This document shows positions 38,347 through 51,955 of a stretch of 64,000 nucleotides of DNA, piece by piece; the stretch's first letter is position 1, and each line of letters opens with the position of its first letter. The notes below the pieces were generated by a model that had not been told where the DNA came from, did no database searches, and worked only from the letters and a program-made list of their open reading frames with translations. The stretch spans positions 62,001 through 126,000 of the forward strand of contig NW_027473726.1 of NCBI RefSeq assembly GCF_050947335.1, given 5' to 3'. This DNA comes from Megachile rotundata (lineage: Eukaryota > Arthropoda > Insecta > Hymenoptera > Megachilidae). The translations under genes and the position numbers were made by a program.

Positions 38347-40254
38347 TAAGTATAGTAATTGTCGTCCTATCGATCATATAAGCATAACATGGCTAATAAT
38401 ATGAGTTAGATTGATAATAGTGAGTGTAATAAGTATAGTAATTGTCGTTCTATCGATCATATAAGCATAATATGCTTAATAATATGAATTAGATTGATAA
38501 TAATAAGAGCAATAAGTATAGCAATTGTCGTTCTATCGATCATATAAGCATAATATGGCTAATAATATGAGTTAGATTGATAATAGTAAGAGTAATGAGT
38601 ATAGTAATTGTCGTTCTATCGATCATATATGCATAATATGGCTAATAATATGAGTTAGATTGATAATAATAAGAGTAATAAGTATAGTAATTGTCGTTCT
38701 ATCGATCATATTTGCATAATATGGTTAATAATATTAGTAGATTGATAACAGTGAGTGTAATAAGTATAGTAATTGTCGTTCTATCGATCATATCTGCATA
38801 ATATGGTTAATAATATGAGTTAGATTGATAATAATACGAGTAATAAGTATAGTAATTGTCGTCCTATCGATCATATAAGCATAACATGGCTAATTATATA
38901 AGTTAGATTGATAATAATAAGAGTAATGAGTATAGTAATTGTCGTTCTATCCATCATATAAGCATAATATGGCTAAAAATATGAGTTAGATTGATAATAA
39001 TAAGAGTAACAAGTATAGCAATTGTCGTTCTATCGATCATATCTGCATAATATAGTTAATAATATGAGTTAGATTGATAGTAATAAGAGTAATAAGTATA
39101 GCAAATGTCGTCCTATCGATCATATAAGCAAAACATGGCTAATAATATGAGTTAGATTGATAATAATAAGAGCAATAAGTATAGCAATTGTCGTTCTATC
39201 GATCATATAAGCATAATATGGCTAATAATATGAGTTAGATTGATAACAGTGAGTGTAATAAGTATAGTAATTGTCGTTCTATCGATCATATAAGCATAAT
39301 ATGCTTAATAATATGAGTTAGATTGATAATAATAAGAGCAATAAGTATAGCAATTGTCGTTCTATCGATCATATAAGCATAATATGCTTAATAATATGAG
39401 TTAGATTGATAATAATAAGAGCAATAAGTATAGCAATTGTCGTCCTATCGATCATATAAGCATAACATGGCTAATTATATAAGTTAGATTGATAATAATA
39501 AGAGTAATGAGTATAGTAATTGTCGTCCTATCGATCATATAAGCATAACATGGCTAATAATATGAGTTAGATTGATAATAATAAGAGTAATAAGTATAGT
39601 AATTGTCGTTCTATCGATCATATCTGCATAATATAGTTAATAATATGAGTTAGATTGATAATAATAAGAGTAATAAGTATAGCAAATGTCGTCCTATCGA
39701 TCATATAAGCAAAACATGGCTAATAATATGAGTTAGATTGATAATAATAAGAGCAATAAGTATAGCAATTGTCGTTCTATCGATCATATAAGCATAATAT
39801 GGCTAATAATATGAGTTAGATTGATAACAGTGAGTGTAATAAGTATAGTAATTGTCGTTCTATCGATCATATAAGCATAATATGCTTAATAATATGAGTT
39901 AGATTGATAATAATAAGAGCAATAAGTATAGCAATTGTCGTTCTATCGATCATATAAGCATAATATGCTTAATAATATGAGTTAGATTGATAATAATAAG
40001 AGCAATAAGTATAGCAATTGTCGTTCTATCGATCATATAACCATAATATGGCTAATAATATGAGTTAGATTGATAATAAAAAGAGCAATAAGTATAGTAA
40101 TTGTCGTTCAATCGATCATATCTGCATAATATGGTTAATAATATGAGTTAGATTGATAATAATAAGAGTAATAAGTATAGTAATTGTCGTCCTATCGATC
40201 ATATAAGCATAACATGGCTAATAATATGAGTTAGATTGATAACAGTGAGTGTAA
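37600..40254. repeat. 2.6-kb near-tandem duplication, copy 1 (32 monomers)
   Basis: It begins at the TTCTACCGATG monomer and matches 40421-42992 with one monomer fewer in the second copy. The offset is 2,821 at the start and 2,738 after the missing monomer. The type 2 deletion monomer (38679) and the AATACGAG tail are shared. Confidence 0.86.
38679..38760 (+). repeat. 82-bp monomer with 1-bp deletion, type 2 (copy 3 of 5)
   Basis: This has the ATTAGTAGATTG deletion, 5,062 bp (61 monomers minus 1 bp) after copy 2. Confidence 0.95.
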
Positions 40255-40420
40255 TAAGTATAGTAATTGTCGTTCTATCGATCATATATGCATAATATGG
40301 CTAATAATATGAGTTAGATTGATAATAATAAGAGTAATAAATATAGTAATTGTCGTTCTATCGATCATATTTGCATAATATGGTTAATAATATTAGTTAG
40401 ATTGATAACAGTGAGTGTAA
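40255..40420. repeat. 2-monomer spacer between duplicated 2.6-kb blocks
   Basis: An ATATGCAT monomer and a TAAATATAG / TTTGCAT monomer precede the TTCTACCGATG monomer. They correspond to the end of the truncated fourth copy of the 15-monomer module, whose CATGTCT part is missing. Confidence 0.78.
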
Positions 40421-42992
40421 TAAGTATAGTAATTGTCGTTCTACCGATGATATAAGCATAATATGCTTAATAATATGAGTTAGATTGATAATAATAAGAG
40501 TAATAAATATAGTAATTGTCGTCCTATCGATCATATAAGCATAACATGGCTAATAATATGAGTTAGATTGATAATAATAAGAGTAATAAGTATAGTAATT
40601 GTCGTTCTATCGATCATATAACCATAATATGGCTAATAATATGAGTTAGATTGATAATAATTAGAGTAATAAGTATAGTAATTGTCGTCCTATCGATCAT
40701 ATAAGCATAACATGGCTAATAATATGAGTTAGATTGATAACAGTGAGTGTAATAAGTATAGTAATTGTCGTTCTATCGATCATATAAGCATAATATGCTT
40801 AATAATATGAGTTAGATTGATAATAATAAGAGCAATAAGTATAGCAATTGTCGTTCTATCGATCATATAAGCATAATATGGCTAATAATATGAGTTAGAT
40901 TGATAATAGTAAGAGTAATGAGTATAGTAATTGTCGTTCTATCGATCATATATGCATAATATGGCTAATAATATGAGTTAGATTGATAATAATAAGAGTA
41001 ATAAGTATAGTAATTGTCGTTCTATCGATCATATAACCATAATATGGCTAATAATATGAGTTAGATTGATAATAATAAGAGTAATAAGTATAGTAATTGT
41101 CGTCCTATCGATCATATAAGCATAACATGGCTAATAATATGAGTTAGATTGATAATAGTGAGTGTAATAAGTATAGTAATTGTCGTTCTATCGATCATAT
41201 AAGCATAATATGCTTAATAATATGAATTAGATTGATAATAATAAGAGCAATAAGTATAGCAATTGTCGTTCTATCGATCATATAAGCATAATATGGCTAA
41301 TAATATGAGTTAGATTGATAATAGTAAGAGTAATGAGTATAGTAATTGTCGTTCTATCGATCATATATGCATAATATGGCTAATAATATGAGTTAGATTG
41401 ATAATAATAAGAGTAATAAGTATAGTAATTGTCGTTCTATCGATCATATTTGCATAATATGGTTAATAATATTAGTAGATTGATAACAGTGAGTGTAATA
41501 AGTATAGTAATTGTCGTTCTATCGATCATATCTGCATAATATGGTTAATAATATGAGTTAGATTGATAATAATACGAGTAATAAGTATAGTAATTGTCGT
41601 CCTATCGATCATATAAGCATAACATGGCTAATTATATAAGTTAGATTGATAATAATAAGAGTAATGAGTATAGTAATTGTCGTTCTATCCATCATATAAG
41701 CATAATATGGCTAAAAATATGAGTTAGATTGATAATAATAAGAGTAACAAGTATAGCAATTGTCGTTCTATCGATCATATCTGCATAATATAGTTAATAA
41801 TATGAGTTAGATTGATAGTAATAAGAGTAATAAGTATAGCAAATGTCGTCCTATCGATCATATAAGCAAAACATGGCTAATAATATGAGTTAGATTGATA
41901 ATAATAAGAGCAATAAGTATAGCAATTGTCGTTCTATCGATCATATAAGCATAATATGGCTAATAATATGAGTTAGATTGATAACAGTGAGTGTAATAAG
42001 TATAGTAATTGTCGTTCTATCGATCATATAAGCATAATATGCTTAATAATATGAGTTAGATTGATAATAATAAGAGCAATAAGTATAGCAATTGTCGTTC
42101 TATCGATCATATAAGCATAATATGCTTAATAATATGAGTTAGATTGATAATAATAAGAGCAATAAGTATAGCAATTGTCGTCCTATCGATCATATAAGCA
42201 TAACATGGCTAATTATATAAGTTAGATTGATAATAATAAGAGTAATGAGTATAGTAATTGTCGTCCTATCGATCATATAAGCATAACATGGCTAATAATA
42301 TGAGTTAGATTGATAATAATAAGAGTAATAAGTATAGTAATTGTCGTTCTATCGATCATATCTGCATAATATAGTTAATAATATGAGTTAGATTGATAAT
42401 AATAAGAGTAATAAGTATAGCAAATGTCGTCCTATCGATCATATAAGCAAAACATGGCTAATAATATGAGTTAGATTGATAATAATAAGAGCAATAAGTA
42501 TAGCAATTGTCGTTCTATCGATCATATAAGCATAATATGGCTAATAATATGAGTTAGATTGATAACAGTGAGTGTAATAAGTATAGTAATTGTCGTTCTA
42601 TCGATCATATAAGCATAATATGCTTAATAATATGAGTTAGATTGATAATAATAAGAGCAATAAGTATAGCAATTGTCGTTCTATCGATCATATAAGCATA
42701 ATATGCTTAATAATATGAGTTAGATTGATAATAATAAGAGCAATAAGTATAGCAATTGTCGTTCTATCGATCATATAACCATAATATGGCTAATAATATG
42801 AGTTAGATTGATAATAAAAAGAGCAATAAGTATAGTAATTGTCGTTCAATCGATCATATCTGCATAATATGGTTAATAATATGAGTTAGATTGATAATAA
42901 TAAGAGTAATAAGTATAGTAATTGTCGTCCTATCGATCATATAAGCATAACATGGCTAATAATATGAGTTAGATTGATAATAATAAGAGTAA
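40421..42992. repeat. 2.6-kb near-tandem duplication, copy 2 (31 monomers)
   Basis: This is the second copy of 37600-40254. TTCTACCGATG is at 40439 and the type 2 deletion monomer is at 41417. One monomer of the GTGAGTG / ATATGGTTAAT type, present near 37,93x-38,01x, is absent. Confidence 0.86.
41417..41498 (+). repeat. 82-bp monomer with 1-bp deletion, type 2 (copy 4 of 5)
   Basis: This has the ATTAGTAGATTG deletion, 2,738 bp after copy 3. Confidence 0.95.
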
Positions 42993-43324
42993 TAAGTATA
43001 GTAATTGTCGTTCTATCGATCATATCTGCATAATATAGTTAATAATATGAGTTAGATTGATAATAATAAGAGTAATAAGTATAGCAAATGTCGTCCTATC
43101 GATCATATAAGCAAAACATGGCTAATAATATGAGTTAGATTGATAATAGTGAGTGTAATAAGTAAAGTGATGGTCGTTCTATCGATCATATAAGCATAAT
43201 ATGGTTAATAATATGAGTTAGATTGATAATAATAAGAGTAATAAGTATAGTAATTGTCGTTCTATCGATCATATCTGCATAATATGGTTAATAATATGAG
43301 TTAGATTGATAATAATAAGAGTAA
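42993..43324. repeat. 4-monomer segment
   Basis: A CTGCATAATATAG monomer, a CAAATG / CAAAACATGG monomer, a TAAGTAAAGTGATGG monomer and a CTGCATAATATGG monomer lead into the next 15-monomer module, in the same order as before copy c. Confidence 0.8.
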
Positions 43325-44569
43325 TAAGTATAGTAATTGTCGTCCTATCGATCATATAAGCATAACATGGCTAATAATATGAGTTAGATTGATAATAATA
43401 AGAGCAATAAGTATAGTAATTGTCGTCCTATCGATCATATAAGCATAACATGTCTAATTATATAAGTTAGATTGATAATAATAAGAGTAATGAGTATAGT
43501 AATTGTCGTTCTATCGATCATATAAGCATAATATGGCTAAAAATATGAGTTAGATTGATAATAATAAGAGTAATAAGTATAGCAATTGTCGTTCTATCGA
43601 TCATATCGGCATAATATAGTTAATAATATGAGTTAGATTGATAATAGTAAGAGTAATGAGTATAGTAATTGTCGTTCTATCGATCATATATGCATAATAT
43701 GGCTAATAATATGAGTTAGATTGATAATAATAAGAGTAATAAATATAGTAATTGTCGTTCTATCGATCATATTTGCATAATATGGTTAATAATATTAGTT
43801 AGATTGATAACAGTGAGTGTAATAAGTATAGTAATTGTCGTTCTACCGATGATATAAGCATAATATGCTTAATAATATGAGTTAGATTGATAATAATAAG
43901 AGTAATAAATATAGTAATTGTCGTCCTATCGATCATATAAGCATAACATGGCTAATAATATGAGTTAGATTGATAATAATAAGAGTAATAAGTATAGTAA
44001 TTGTTGTTCTATCGATCATATAACCATAATATGGCTAATAATATGAGTTAGATTGATAATAATTAGAGTAATAAGTATAGTAATTGTCGTCCTATCGATC
44101 ATATAAGCATAACATGGCTAATAATATGAGTTAGATTGATAATAGTGAGTGTAATAAGTATAGTAATTGTCGTTCTATCGATCATATAAGCATAATATGG
44201 TTAATAATATGAGTTAGATTGATAACAGTGAGTGTAATAAGTATAGTAATTGTCGTTCTATCGATCATATAAGCATAATATGCTTAATAATATGAGTTAG
44301 ATTGATAATAATAAGAGCAATAAGTATAGCAATTGTCGTTCTATCGATCATATAAGCATAATATGGCTAATAATATGAGTTAGATTGATAATAGTAAGAG
44401 TAATGAGTATAGTAATTGTCGTTCTATCGATCATATATGCATAATATGGCTAATAATATGAGTTAGATTGATAATAATAAGAGTAATAAGTATAGTAATT
44501 GTCGTTCTATCGATCATATAACCATAATATGGCTAATAATATGAGTTAGATTGATAATAATAAGAGTAA
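43325..44569. repeat. 15-monomer module, copy e (last)
   Basis: It repeats copy c at offset 6,223 (75 monomers minus two deleted bases). CATGTCTAAT is at 43449 and TTCTACCGATG at 43841. Private changes are CATATCGGCAT near 43604 and TTGTTGTTC near 44002, which loses the first CpG of that monomer. Confidence 0.88.
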
Positions 44570-46062
44570 TAAGTACAGTAATTGTCGTCCTATCGATCAT
44601 ATAAGCATAACATGGCTAATAATATGAGTTAGATTGATAATAGTGAGTGTAATAAGTATAGTAATTGTCGTTCTATCGATCATATAAGCATAATATGCTT
44701 AATAATATGAATTAGATTGATAATAATAAGAGCAATAAGTATAGCAATTGTCGTTCTATCGATCATATAAGCATAATATGGCTAATAATATGAGTTAGAT
44801 TGATAATAGTAAGAGTAATGAGTATAGTAATTGTCGTTCTATCGATCATATATGCATAATATGGCTAATAATATGAGTTAGATTGATAATAATAAGAGTA
44901 ATAAGTATAGTAATTGTCGTTCTATCGATCATATTTGCATAATATGGTTAATAATATTAGTAGATTGATAACAGTGAGTGTAATAAGTATAGTAATTGTC
45001 GTTCTATCGATCATATCTGCATAATATGGTTAATAATATGAGTTAGATTGATAATAATACGAGTAATAAGTATAGTAATTGTCGTCCTATCGATCATATA
45101 AGCATAACATGGCTAATTATATAAGTTAGATTGATAATAATAAGAGTAATGAGTATAGTAATTGTCGTTCTATCCATCATATAAGCATAATATGGCTAAA
45201 AATATGAGTTAGATTGATAATAATAAGAGTAACAAGTATAGCAATTGTCGTTCTATCGATCATATCTGCATAATATAGTTAATAATATGAGTTAGATTGA
45301 TAGTAAGAAGAGTAATAAGTATAGCAAATGTCGTCCTATCGATCATATAAGCATAACATGGCTAATAATATGAGTTAGATTGATAATAATAAGAGCAATA
45401 AGTATAGCAATTGTCGTTCTATCGACCATATAAGCACAATATGGCTAATAATATGAGTTAGATTGATAACAGTGAGTGTAATAAGTATAGTAATTGTCGT
45501 TCTATCGATCATATATGCATAATATGGCTAATAATATGAGTTAGATTGATAATAATAAGAGTAATAAGTATAGTAATTGTCGTTCTATCGATCATATTTG
45601 CATAATATGGTTAATAATATTAGTTAGATTGATAACAGTGAGTGTAATAAGTATAGTAATTGTCGTTCTATCGATGATATAAGCATAATATGCTTAATAA
45701 TATGAGTTAGATTGATAATAATAAGAGTAATAAATATAGTAATTGTCGTCCTATCGATCATATAAGCATAACATGGCTAATAATATGAGTTAGATTGATA
45801 ATAATAAGAGTAATAAGTATAGTAATTGTCGTTCTATCGATCATATAACCATAATATGGCTAATAATATGAGTTAGATTGATAATAAAGAGAGTAATAAG
45901 TATAGTAATTGTCGTCCTATCGATCATATAAGCATAACATGGCTAATAATATGAGTTAGATTGATAATAGTGAGTGTAATAAGTATAGTAATTGTCGTTC
46001 TATCGATCATATAAGCATAACATGGTTAATAATATGAGTTAGATTGATAACAGTGAGTGTAA
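44570..46062. repeat. 18-monomer segment, continuation of copy e
   Basis: It follows 38347 onward (GAATT monomer, type 2 deletion, AATACGAG, AATTATATAAG, TATCCATC, AACAAG). Past about 45.4 kb it diverges into a second short TTTGCAT / GATGATATAAG series. Private changes are TAAGTACAG at 44570 and GATAGTAAGAAG near 45299. Confidence 0.8.
44902..44983 (+). repeat. 82-bp monomer with 1-bp deletion, type 2 (copy 5 of 5)
   Basis: This has the ATTAGTAGATTG deletion and is the last indel-bearing monomer in the window. The next 19 kb run at exactly 83 bp per monomer. Confidence 0.95.
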
Positions 46063-47722
46063 TAAGTATAGTAATTGTCGTTCTATCGATCATATAAGCA
46101 TAATATGCTTAATAATATGAGTTAGATTGATAATAATAAGTGCAATAAGTATAGCAATTGTCGTTCTATCGATCATATAAGCATAATATGGCTAATAATA
46201 TGAGTTAGATTGATAATAGTAAGAGTAATGAGTATAGTAATTGTCGTTCTATCGATCATATATGCATAATATGGCTAATAATATGAGTTAGATTGATAAT
46301 AATAAGAGTAATAAGTATAGCAATTGTCGTTCTATCGATCATATCTGCATAATATAGTTAATAATATGAGTTAGATTGATAATAGTAAGAGTAATGAGTA
46401 TAGCAAATGTCGTCCTATCGATCATATAAGCATAACATGGCTAATAATATGAGTTAGATTGATAATACTAAGAGCTATAAGTATAGCAATTGTCGTTCTA
46501 TCGATCATATAAGCATAATATGGCTAATAATATGAGTTAGATTGATAACAGTGAGTGTAATAAGTATAGTAATTGTCGTTCTATCGATCATATAGGCATA
46601 ATATGCTTAATAATATGAGTTAGATTGATAATAATAAGAGCAATAAGTATAGCAATTGTCGTTCTATCGATCATATAAGCATAATATGGCTAATAATATG
46701 AGTTAGATTGATAACAGTGAGTGTAATAAGTATAGTAATTGTCGTTCTATCGATCATATAAGCATAATATGGTTAATAATATGAGTTAGATTGATAACAG
46801 TGAGTGTAATAAGTATAGTAATTATCGTTCTATCGATCATATAAGCATAATATGCTTAATAATATGAGTTAGATTGATAATAATAAGAGCAATAAGTATA
46901 GCAATTGTCGTTCTATCGATCATATAAGCATAATATGGCTAATAATATGAGTTAGATTGATAATAGTAAGAGTAATGAGTATAGTAATTGTCGTTCTATC
47001 GATCATATATGCATAATATGGCTAATAGTATGAGTTAGATTGATAATAATAAGAGTAATAAGTATAGTAATTGTCGTTCTATCGATCATATTTGCATAAT
47101 ATGGTTAATAATATTAGTTAGTTTGATAACAGTGAGTGTAATAAGTATAGTAATTGTCGTTCTAACGATCATATAAGCATAATATGGTTAATAATATGAG
47201 TTAGATTGATAATAATAAGAGTAACAAGTATAGTAATTGTCGTCCAATCGATCATATAAGCATAACATGGCTAATAATATGAGTTAGATTGATAATAATA
47301 AGAGTAATAAGTATAGTAATTGTCGTTCTATCGATCATATCTGCATAATATAGTTAATAATATGAGTTAGATTGATAATAATAAGAGTAATAAGTATAGC
47401 AAATGTCGTCCTATCGATCATATAAGCAAAACATGGCTAATAATATGAGTTAGATTGATAATAGTGAGTGTAATAAGTAAAGTGATGGTCGTTCTATCGA
47501 TCATATAAGCATAATATGGTTAATAATATGAGTTAGATTGATAATAATAAGAGTAATAAGTATAGTAATTGTCGTTCTATCGATCATATCTGCATAATAT
47601 GGTTAATAATATGAGTTAGATTGATAATAATAAGAGTAATAAGTATAGTAATTGTCGTCCTATCGATCATATAAGCATAACATGGCTAATAATATGAGTT
47701 AGATTGATAATAATAAGAGCAA
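46063..47722. repeat. 20-monomer block, copy 1 (1,660 bp)
   Basis: It matches 49964-51623 at a constant offset of 3,901 bp. Rare shared variants are TTCTAACGATC (47160 and 51061) and CGTCCAATCG (47241 and 51142). It holds the first ATAGGCATAATATGC monomer of the window (near 46591). Confidence 0.87.
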
Positions 47723-49963
47723 TAAGTATAGCAATTGTCGTTCTATCGATCATATAAGCATAATATGGCTAATAATATGAGTTAGATTGATAACAGTGAG
47801 TGTAATAAGTATAGTAATTGTCGTTCTATCGATCATATAGGCATAATATGCTTAATAATATGAGTTAGATTGATAATAATAAGAGCAATAAGTATAGCAA
47901 TTGTCGTTCTATCGATCATATAAGCATAATATGACTAATAATATGAGTTAGATTGATAACAGTGAGTGTAATAAGTATAGTAATTGTCGTTCTATCGATC
48001 ATATAAGCATAATATGGTTAATAATATGAGTTAGATTGATAACAGTGAGTGTAATAAGTATAGTAATTGTCGTTCTATCGATCATATAAGCATAATATGC
48101 TTAATTATATGAGTTAGATTGATAATAATAAGAGCAATAAGTATAGCAATTGTCGTTCTATCGATCATATAAGCATAATATGGCTAATAATATGAGTTAG
48201 ATTGATAATAGTAAGAGTAATGAGTATAGTAATTGTCGTTCTATCGATCATATATGCATAATATGGCTAATAATATGAGTTAGATTGATAATAATAAGAG
48301 TAATAAGTATAGTAATTGTCGTTCTATCGATCATATTTGCATAATATGGTTAATAATATTAGTTAGATTGATAACAGTGAGTGTAATAAGTATAGTAATT
48401 GTCGTTCTATCGATCATATCTGGATAATATGGTTAATAATATGAGTTAGATTGATAATAATAAGAGTAATAAGTATAGTAATTGTCGTCCTATCGATCAT
48501 ATAAGCATAACATGGCTAATTATATAAGTTAGATTGATAATAATAAGAGTAATGAGTATAGTAATTGTCGTTCTATCCATCATATAAGCATAATATGGCT
48601 AAAAATATGAGTTAGATTGATAATAATAAGAGTAATAAGTATAGCAATTGTCGTTCTATCGATCATATCTGCGTAATATAGTTAATAATATGAGTTAGAT
48701 TGATAATAATAAGAGCAATAAGTATAGCAAATGTCGTCCTGTCGATCATATAAGCATAACATGGCTAATAATATGAGTTAGATTGATAATAATAAGAGCA
48801 ATATGTATAGCAATTGTCGTTCTATCGATCATATAAGCATAATATGGCTAATAATATGAGTTAGATTGATAACAGTGAGTGTAATAAGTATAGTAATTGT
48901 CGTTCTATCGATCATATAGGCATAATATGCTTAATAATATGAGTTAGATTGATAATAATAAGAGCAATAAGTATAGCAATTGTCGTTCTATCGATCATAT
49001 AAGCATAATATGGCTAATAATATGAGTTAGATTGATAATAGTAAGAGTAATGAGTATAGTAATTGTCGTTCTATCGATCATATATGCATAATATGGCTAA
49101 TAATATGAGTTAGATTGATAATAATAAGAGTAATAAGTATAGCAAATGTCGTCCTATCGATCATATAAGCAAAACATGGCTAATAATATGAGTTAGATTG
49201 ATAATAGTGAGTGTAATAAGTAAAGTGATGGTCGTTCTATCGATCATATAAGCATAATATGGTTAATAATATGAGTTAGATTGATAATAATAAGAGTAAT
49301 AAGTATAGTAATTGTCGTTCTATCGATCATATCTGCATAATATAGTTAATAATATGAGTTAGATTGATAATAATAAGAGTAATAAGTATAGCAAATGTCG
49401 TCCTATCGATCATATAAGCAAAACATGGCTAATAATATGAGTTAGATTGATAATAGTGAGTGTAATAAGTAAAGTGATGGTCGTTCTATCGATCATATAA
49501 GCATAATATGGTTAATAATATGAGTTAGATTGATAATAATAAGAGTAATAAGTATAGTAATTGTCGTTCTATCGATCATATCTGCATAATATGGTTAATA
49601 ATATGAGTTAGATTGATAATAATAAGAGTAATAAGTATAGTAATTGTCGTCCTATCGATCATATAAGCATAACATGGCTAATAATATGAGTTAGATTGAT
49701 AATAATAAGAGCAATAAGTATAGCAAATGTCGTCCTATCGATCATATAAGCATAACATGGCTAATAATATGAGTTAGATTGATAATAATAAGAGCAATAA
49801 GTATAGCAATTGTCGTTCTATCGATCATATAAGCATAATATGGCTAATAATATGAGTTAGATTGATAACAGTGAGTGTAATAAGTATAGTAATTGTCGTT
49901 CTATCGATCATATAGGCATAATATGCTTAATAATATGAGTTAGATTGATAATAATAAGAGCAA
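47723..49963. repeat. 27-monomer segment between the 20-monomer block copies
   Basis: This is satellite of mixed subtypes. It includes a GTGATGG-containing series near 49.1-49.5 kb in which the ordered set CAAAACATGG, TAAGTAAAGTGATGG, GGTTAAT occurs twice, and the last CTGGATAATATGG monomer of the window (near 48420). Confidence 0.78.
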
Positions 49964-51623
49964 TAAGTATAGTAATTGTCGTTCTATCGATCATATAAGC
50001 ATAATATGCTTAATAATATGAGTTAGATTGATAATAATAAGAGCAATAAGTATAGCAATTGTCGTTCTATCGATCATATAAGCATAATATGGCTAATAAT
50101 ATGAGTTAGATTGATGATAGTAAGAGTAATGAGTATAGTAATTGTCGTTCTATCGATCATATATGCATAATATGGCTAATAATATGAGTTAGATTGATAA
50201 TAATAAGAGTAATAAGTATAGCAATTGTCGTTCTATCGATCATATCTGCATAATATAGTTAATAATATGAGTTAGATTGATAATAGTAAGAGTAATGAGT
50301 ATAGCAAATGTCGTCCTATCGATCATATAAGCATAACATGGCTAATAATATGAGTTAGATTGATAATAATAAGAGCAATAAGTATAGCAATTGTCGTTCT
50401 ATCGATCATATAAGCATAATATGGCTAATAATATGAGTTAGATTGATAACAGTGAGTGTAATAAGTATAGTAATTGTCGTTCTATCGATCATATAGGCAT
50501 AATATGCTTAATAATATGAGTTAGATTGATAATAATAAGAGCAATAAGTATAGCAATTGTCGTTCTATCGATCATATAAGCATAATATGGCTAATAATAT
50601 GAGTTAGATTGATAACAGTGAGTGTAATAAGTATAGTAATTGTCGTTCTATCGATCATATAAGCATAATATGGTTAATAATATGAGTTAGATTGATAACA
50701 GTGAGTGTAATAAGTATAGTAATTGTCGTTCTATCGATCATATAAGCATAATATGCTTAATAATATGAGTTAGATTGATAATAATAAGAGCAATAAGTAT
50801 AGCAATTGTCGTTCTATCGATCATATAAGCATAATATGGCTAATAATATGAGTTAGATTGATAATAGTAAGAGTAATGAGTATAGTAATTGTCGTTCTAT
50901 CGATCATATATGCATAATATGGCTAATAATATGAGTTAGATTGATAATAATAAGAGTAATAAGTATAGTAATTGTCGTTCTATCGATCATATTTGCATAA
51001 TATGGTTAATAATATTAGTTAGATTGATAACAGTGAGTGTAATAAGTATAGTAATTGTCGTTCTAACGATCATATAAGCATAATATGGTTAATAATATGA
51101 GTTAGATTGATAATAATAAGAGTAACAAGTATAGTAATTGTCGTCCAATCGATCATATAAGCATAACATGGCTAATAATATGAGTTAGATTGATAATAAT
51201 AAGAGTAATAAGTATAGTAATTGTCGTTCTATCGATCATATCTGCATAATATAGTTAATAATATGAGTTAGATTGATAATAATAAGAGTAATAAGTATAG
51301 CAAATGTCGTCCTATCGATCATATAAGCAAAACATGGCTAATAATATGAGTTAGATTGATAATAGTGAGTGTAATAAGTAAAGTGATGGTCGTTCTATCG
51401 ATCATATAAGCATAATATGGTTAATAATATGAGTTAGATTGATAATAATAAGAGTAATAAGTATAGTAATTGTCGTTCTATCGATCATATCTGCATAATA
51501 TGGTTAATAATATGAGTTAGATTGATAATAATAAGAGTAATAAGTATAGTAATTGTCGTCCTATCGATCATATAAGCATAACATGGCTAATAATATGAGT
51601 TAGATTGATAATAATAAGAGCAA
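49964..51623. repeat. 20-monomer block, copy 2 (1,660 bp)
   Basis: This is the second copy of 46063-47722. Copy 1 has AATACTAAGAGCTATAAG near 46465, where this copy has the ordinary tail; copy 2 has GATGATAGTAAG near 50113. Confidence 0.87.
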
Positions 51624-51955
51624 TAAGTATAGCAATTGTCGTTCTATCGATCATATAAGCATAATATGGCTAATAATATGAGTTAGATTGATAATAATAA
51701 GAGCAATAAGTATAGTAATTGTCGTCCTATCGATCATATAAGCATAACATGGCTAATTATATAAGTTAGATTGATAATAATAAGAGTAATGAGTATAGTA
51801 ATTGTCGTTCTATCGATCATATAAGCATAATATGGCTAAAAATATGAGTTAGATTGATAATAATAAGAGTAATAAGTATAGCAATTGTCGTTCTATCGAT
51901 CATATCTGCATAATATAGTTAATAATATGAGTTAGATTGATAATAATAAGAGTAA
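51624..51955. repeat. 4-monomer segment before the 3,569-bp duplication
   Basis: Four satellite monomers carry AATTATATAAG, AAAAATATG and CTGCATAATATAG subtypes. There is no unique sequence. Confidence 0.8.
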
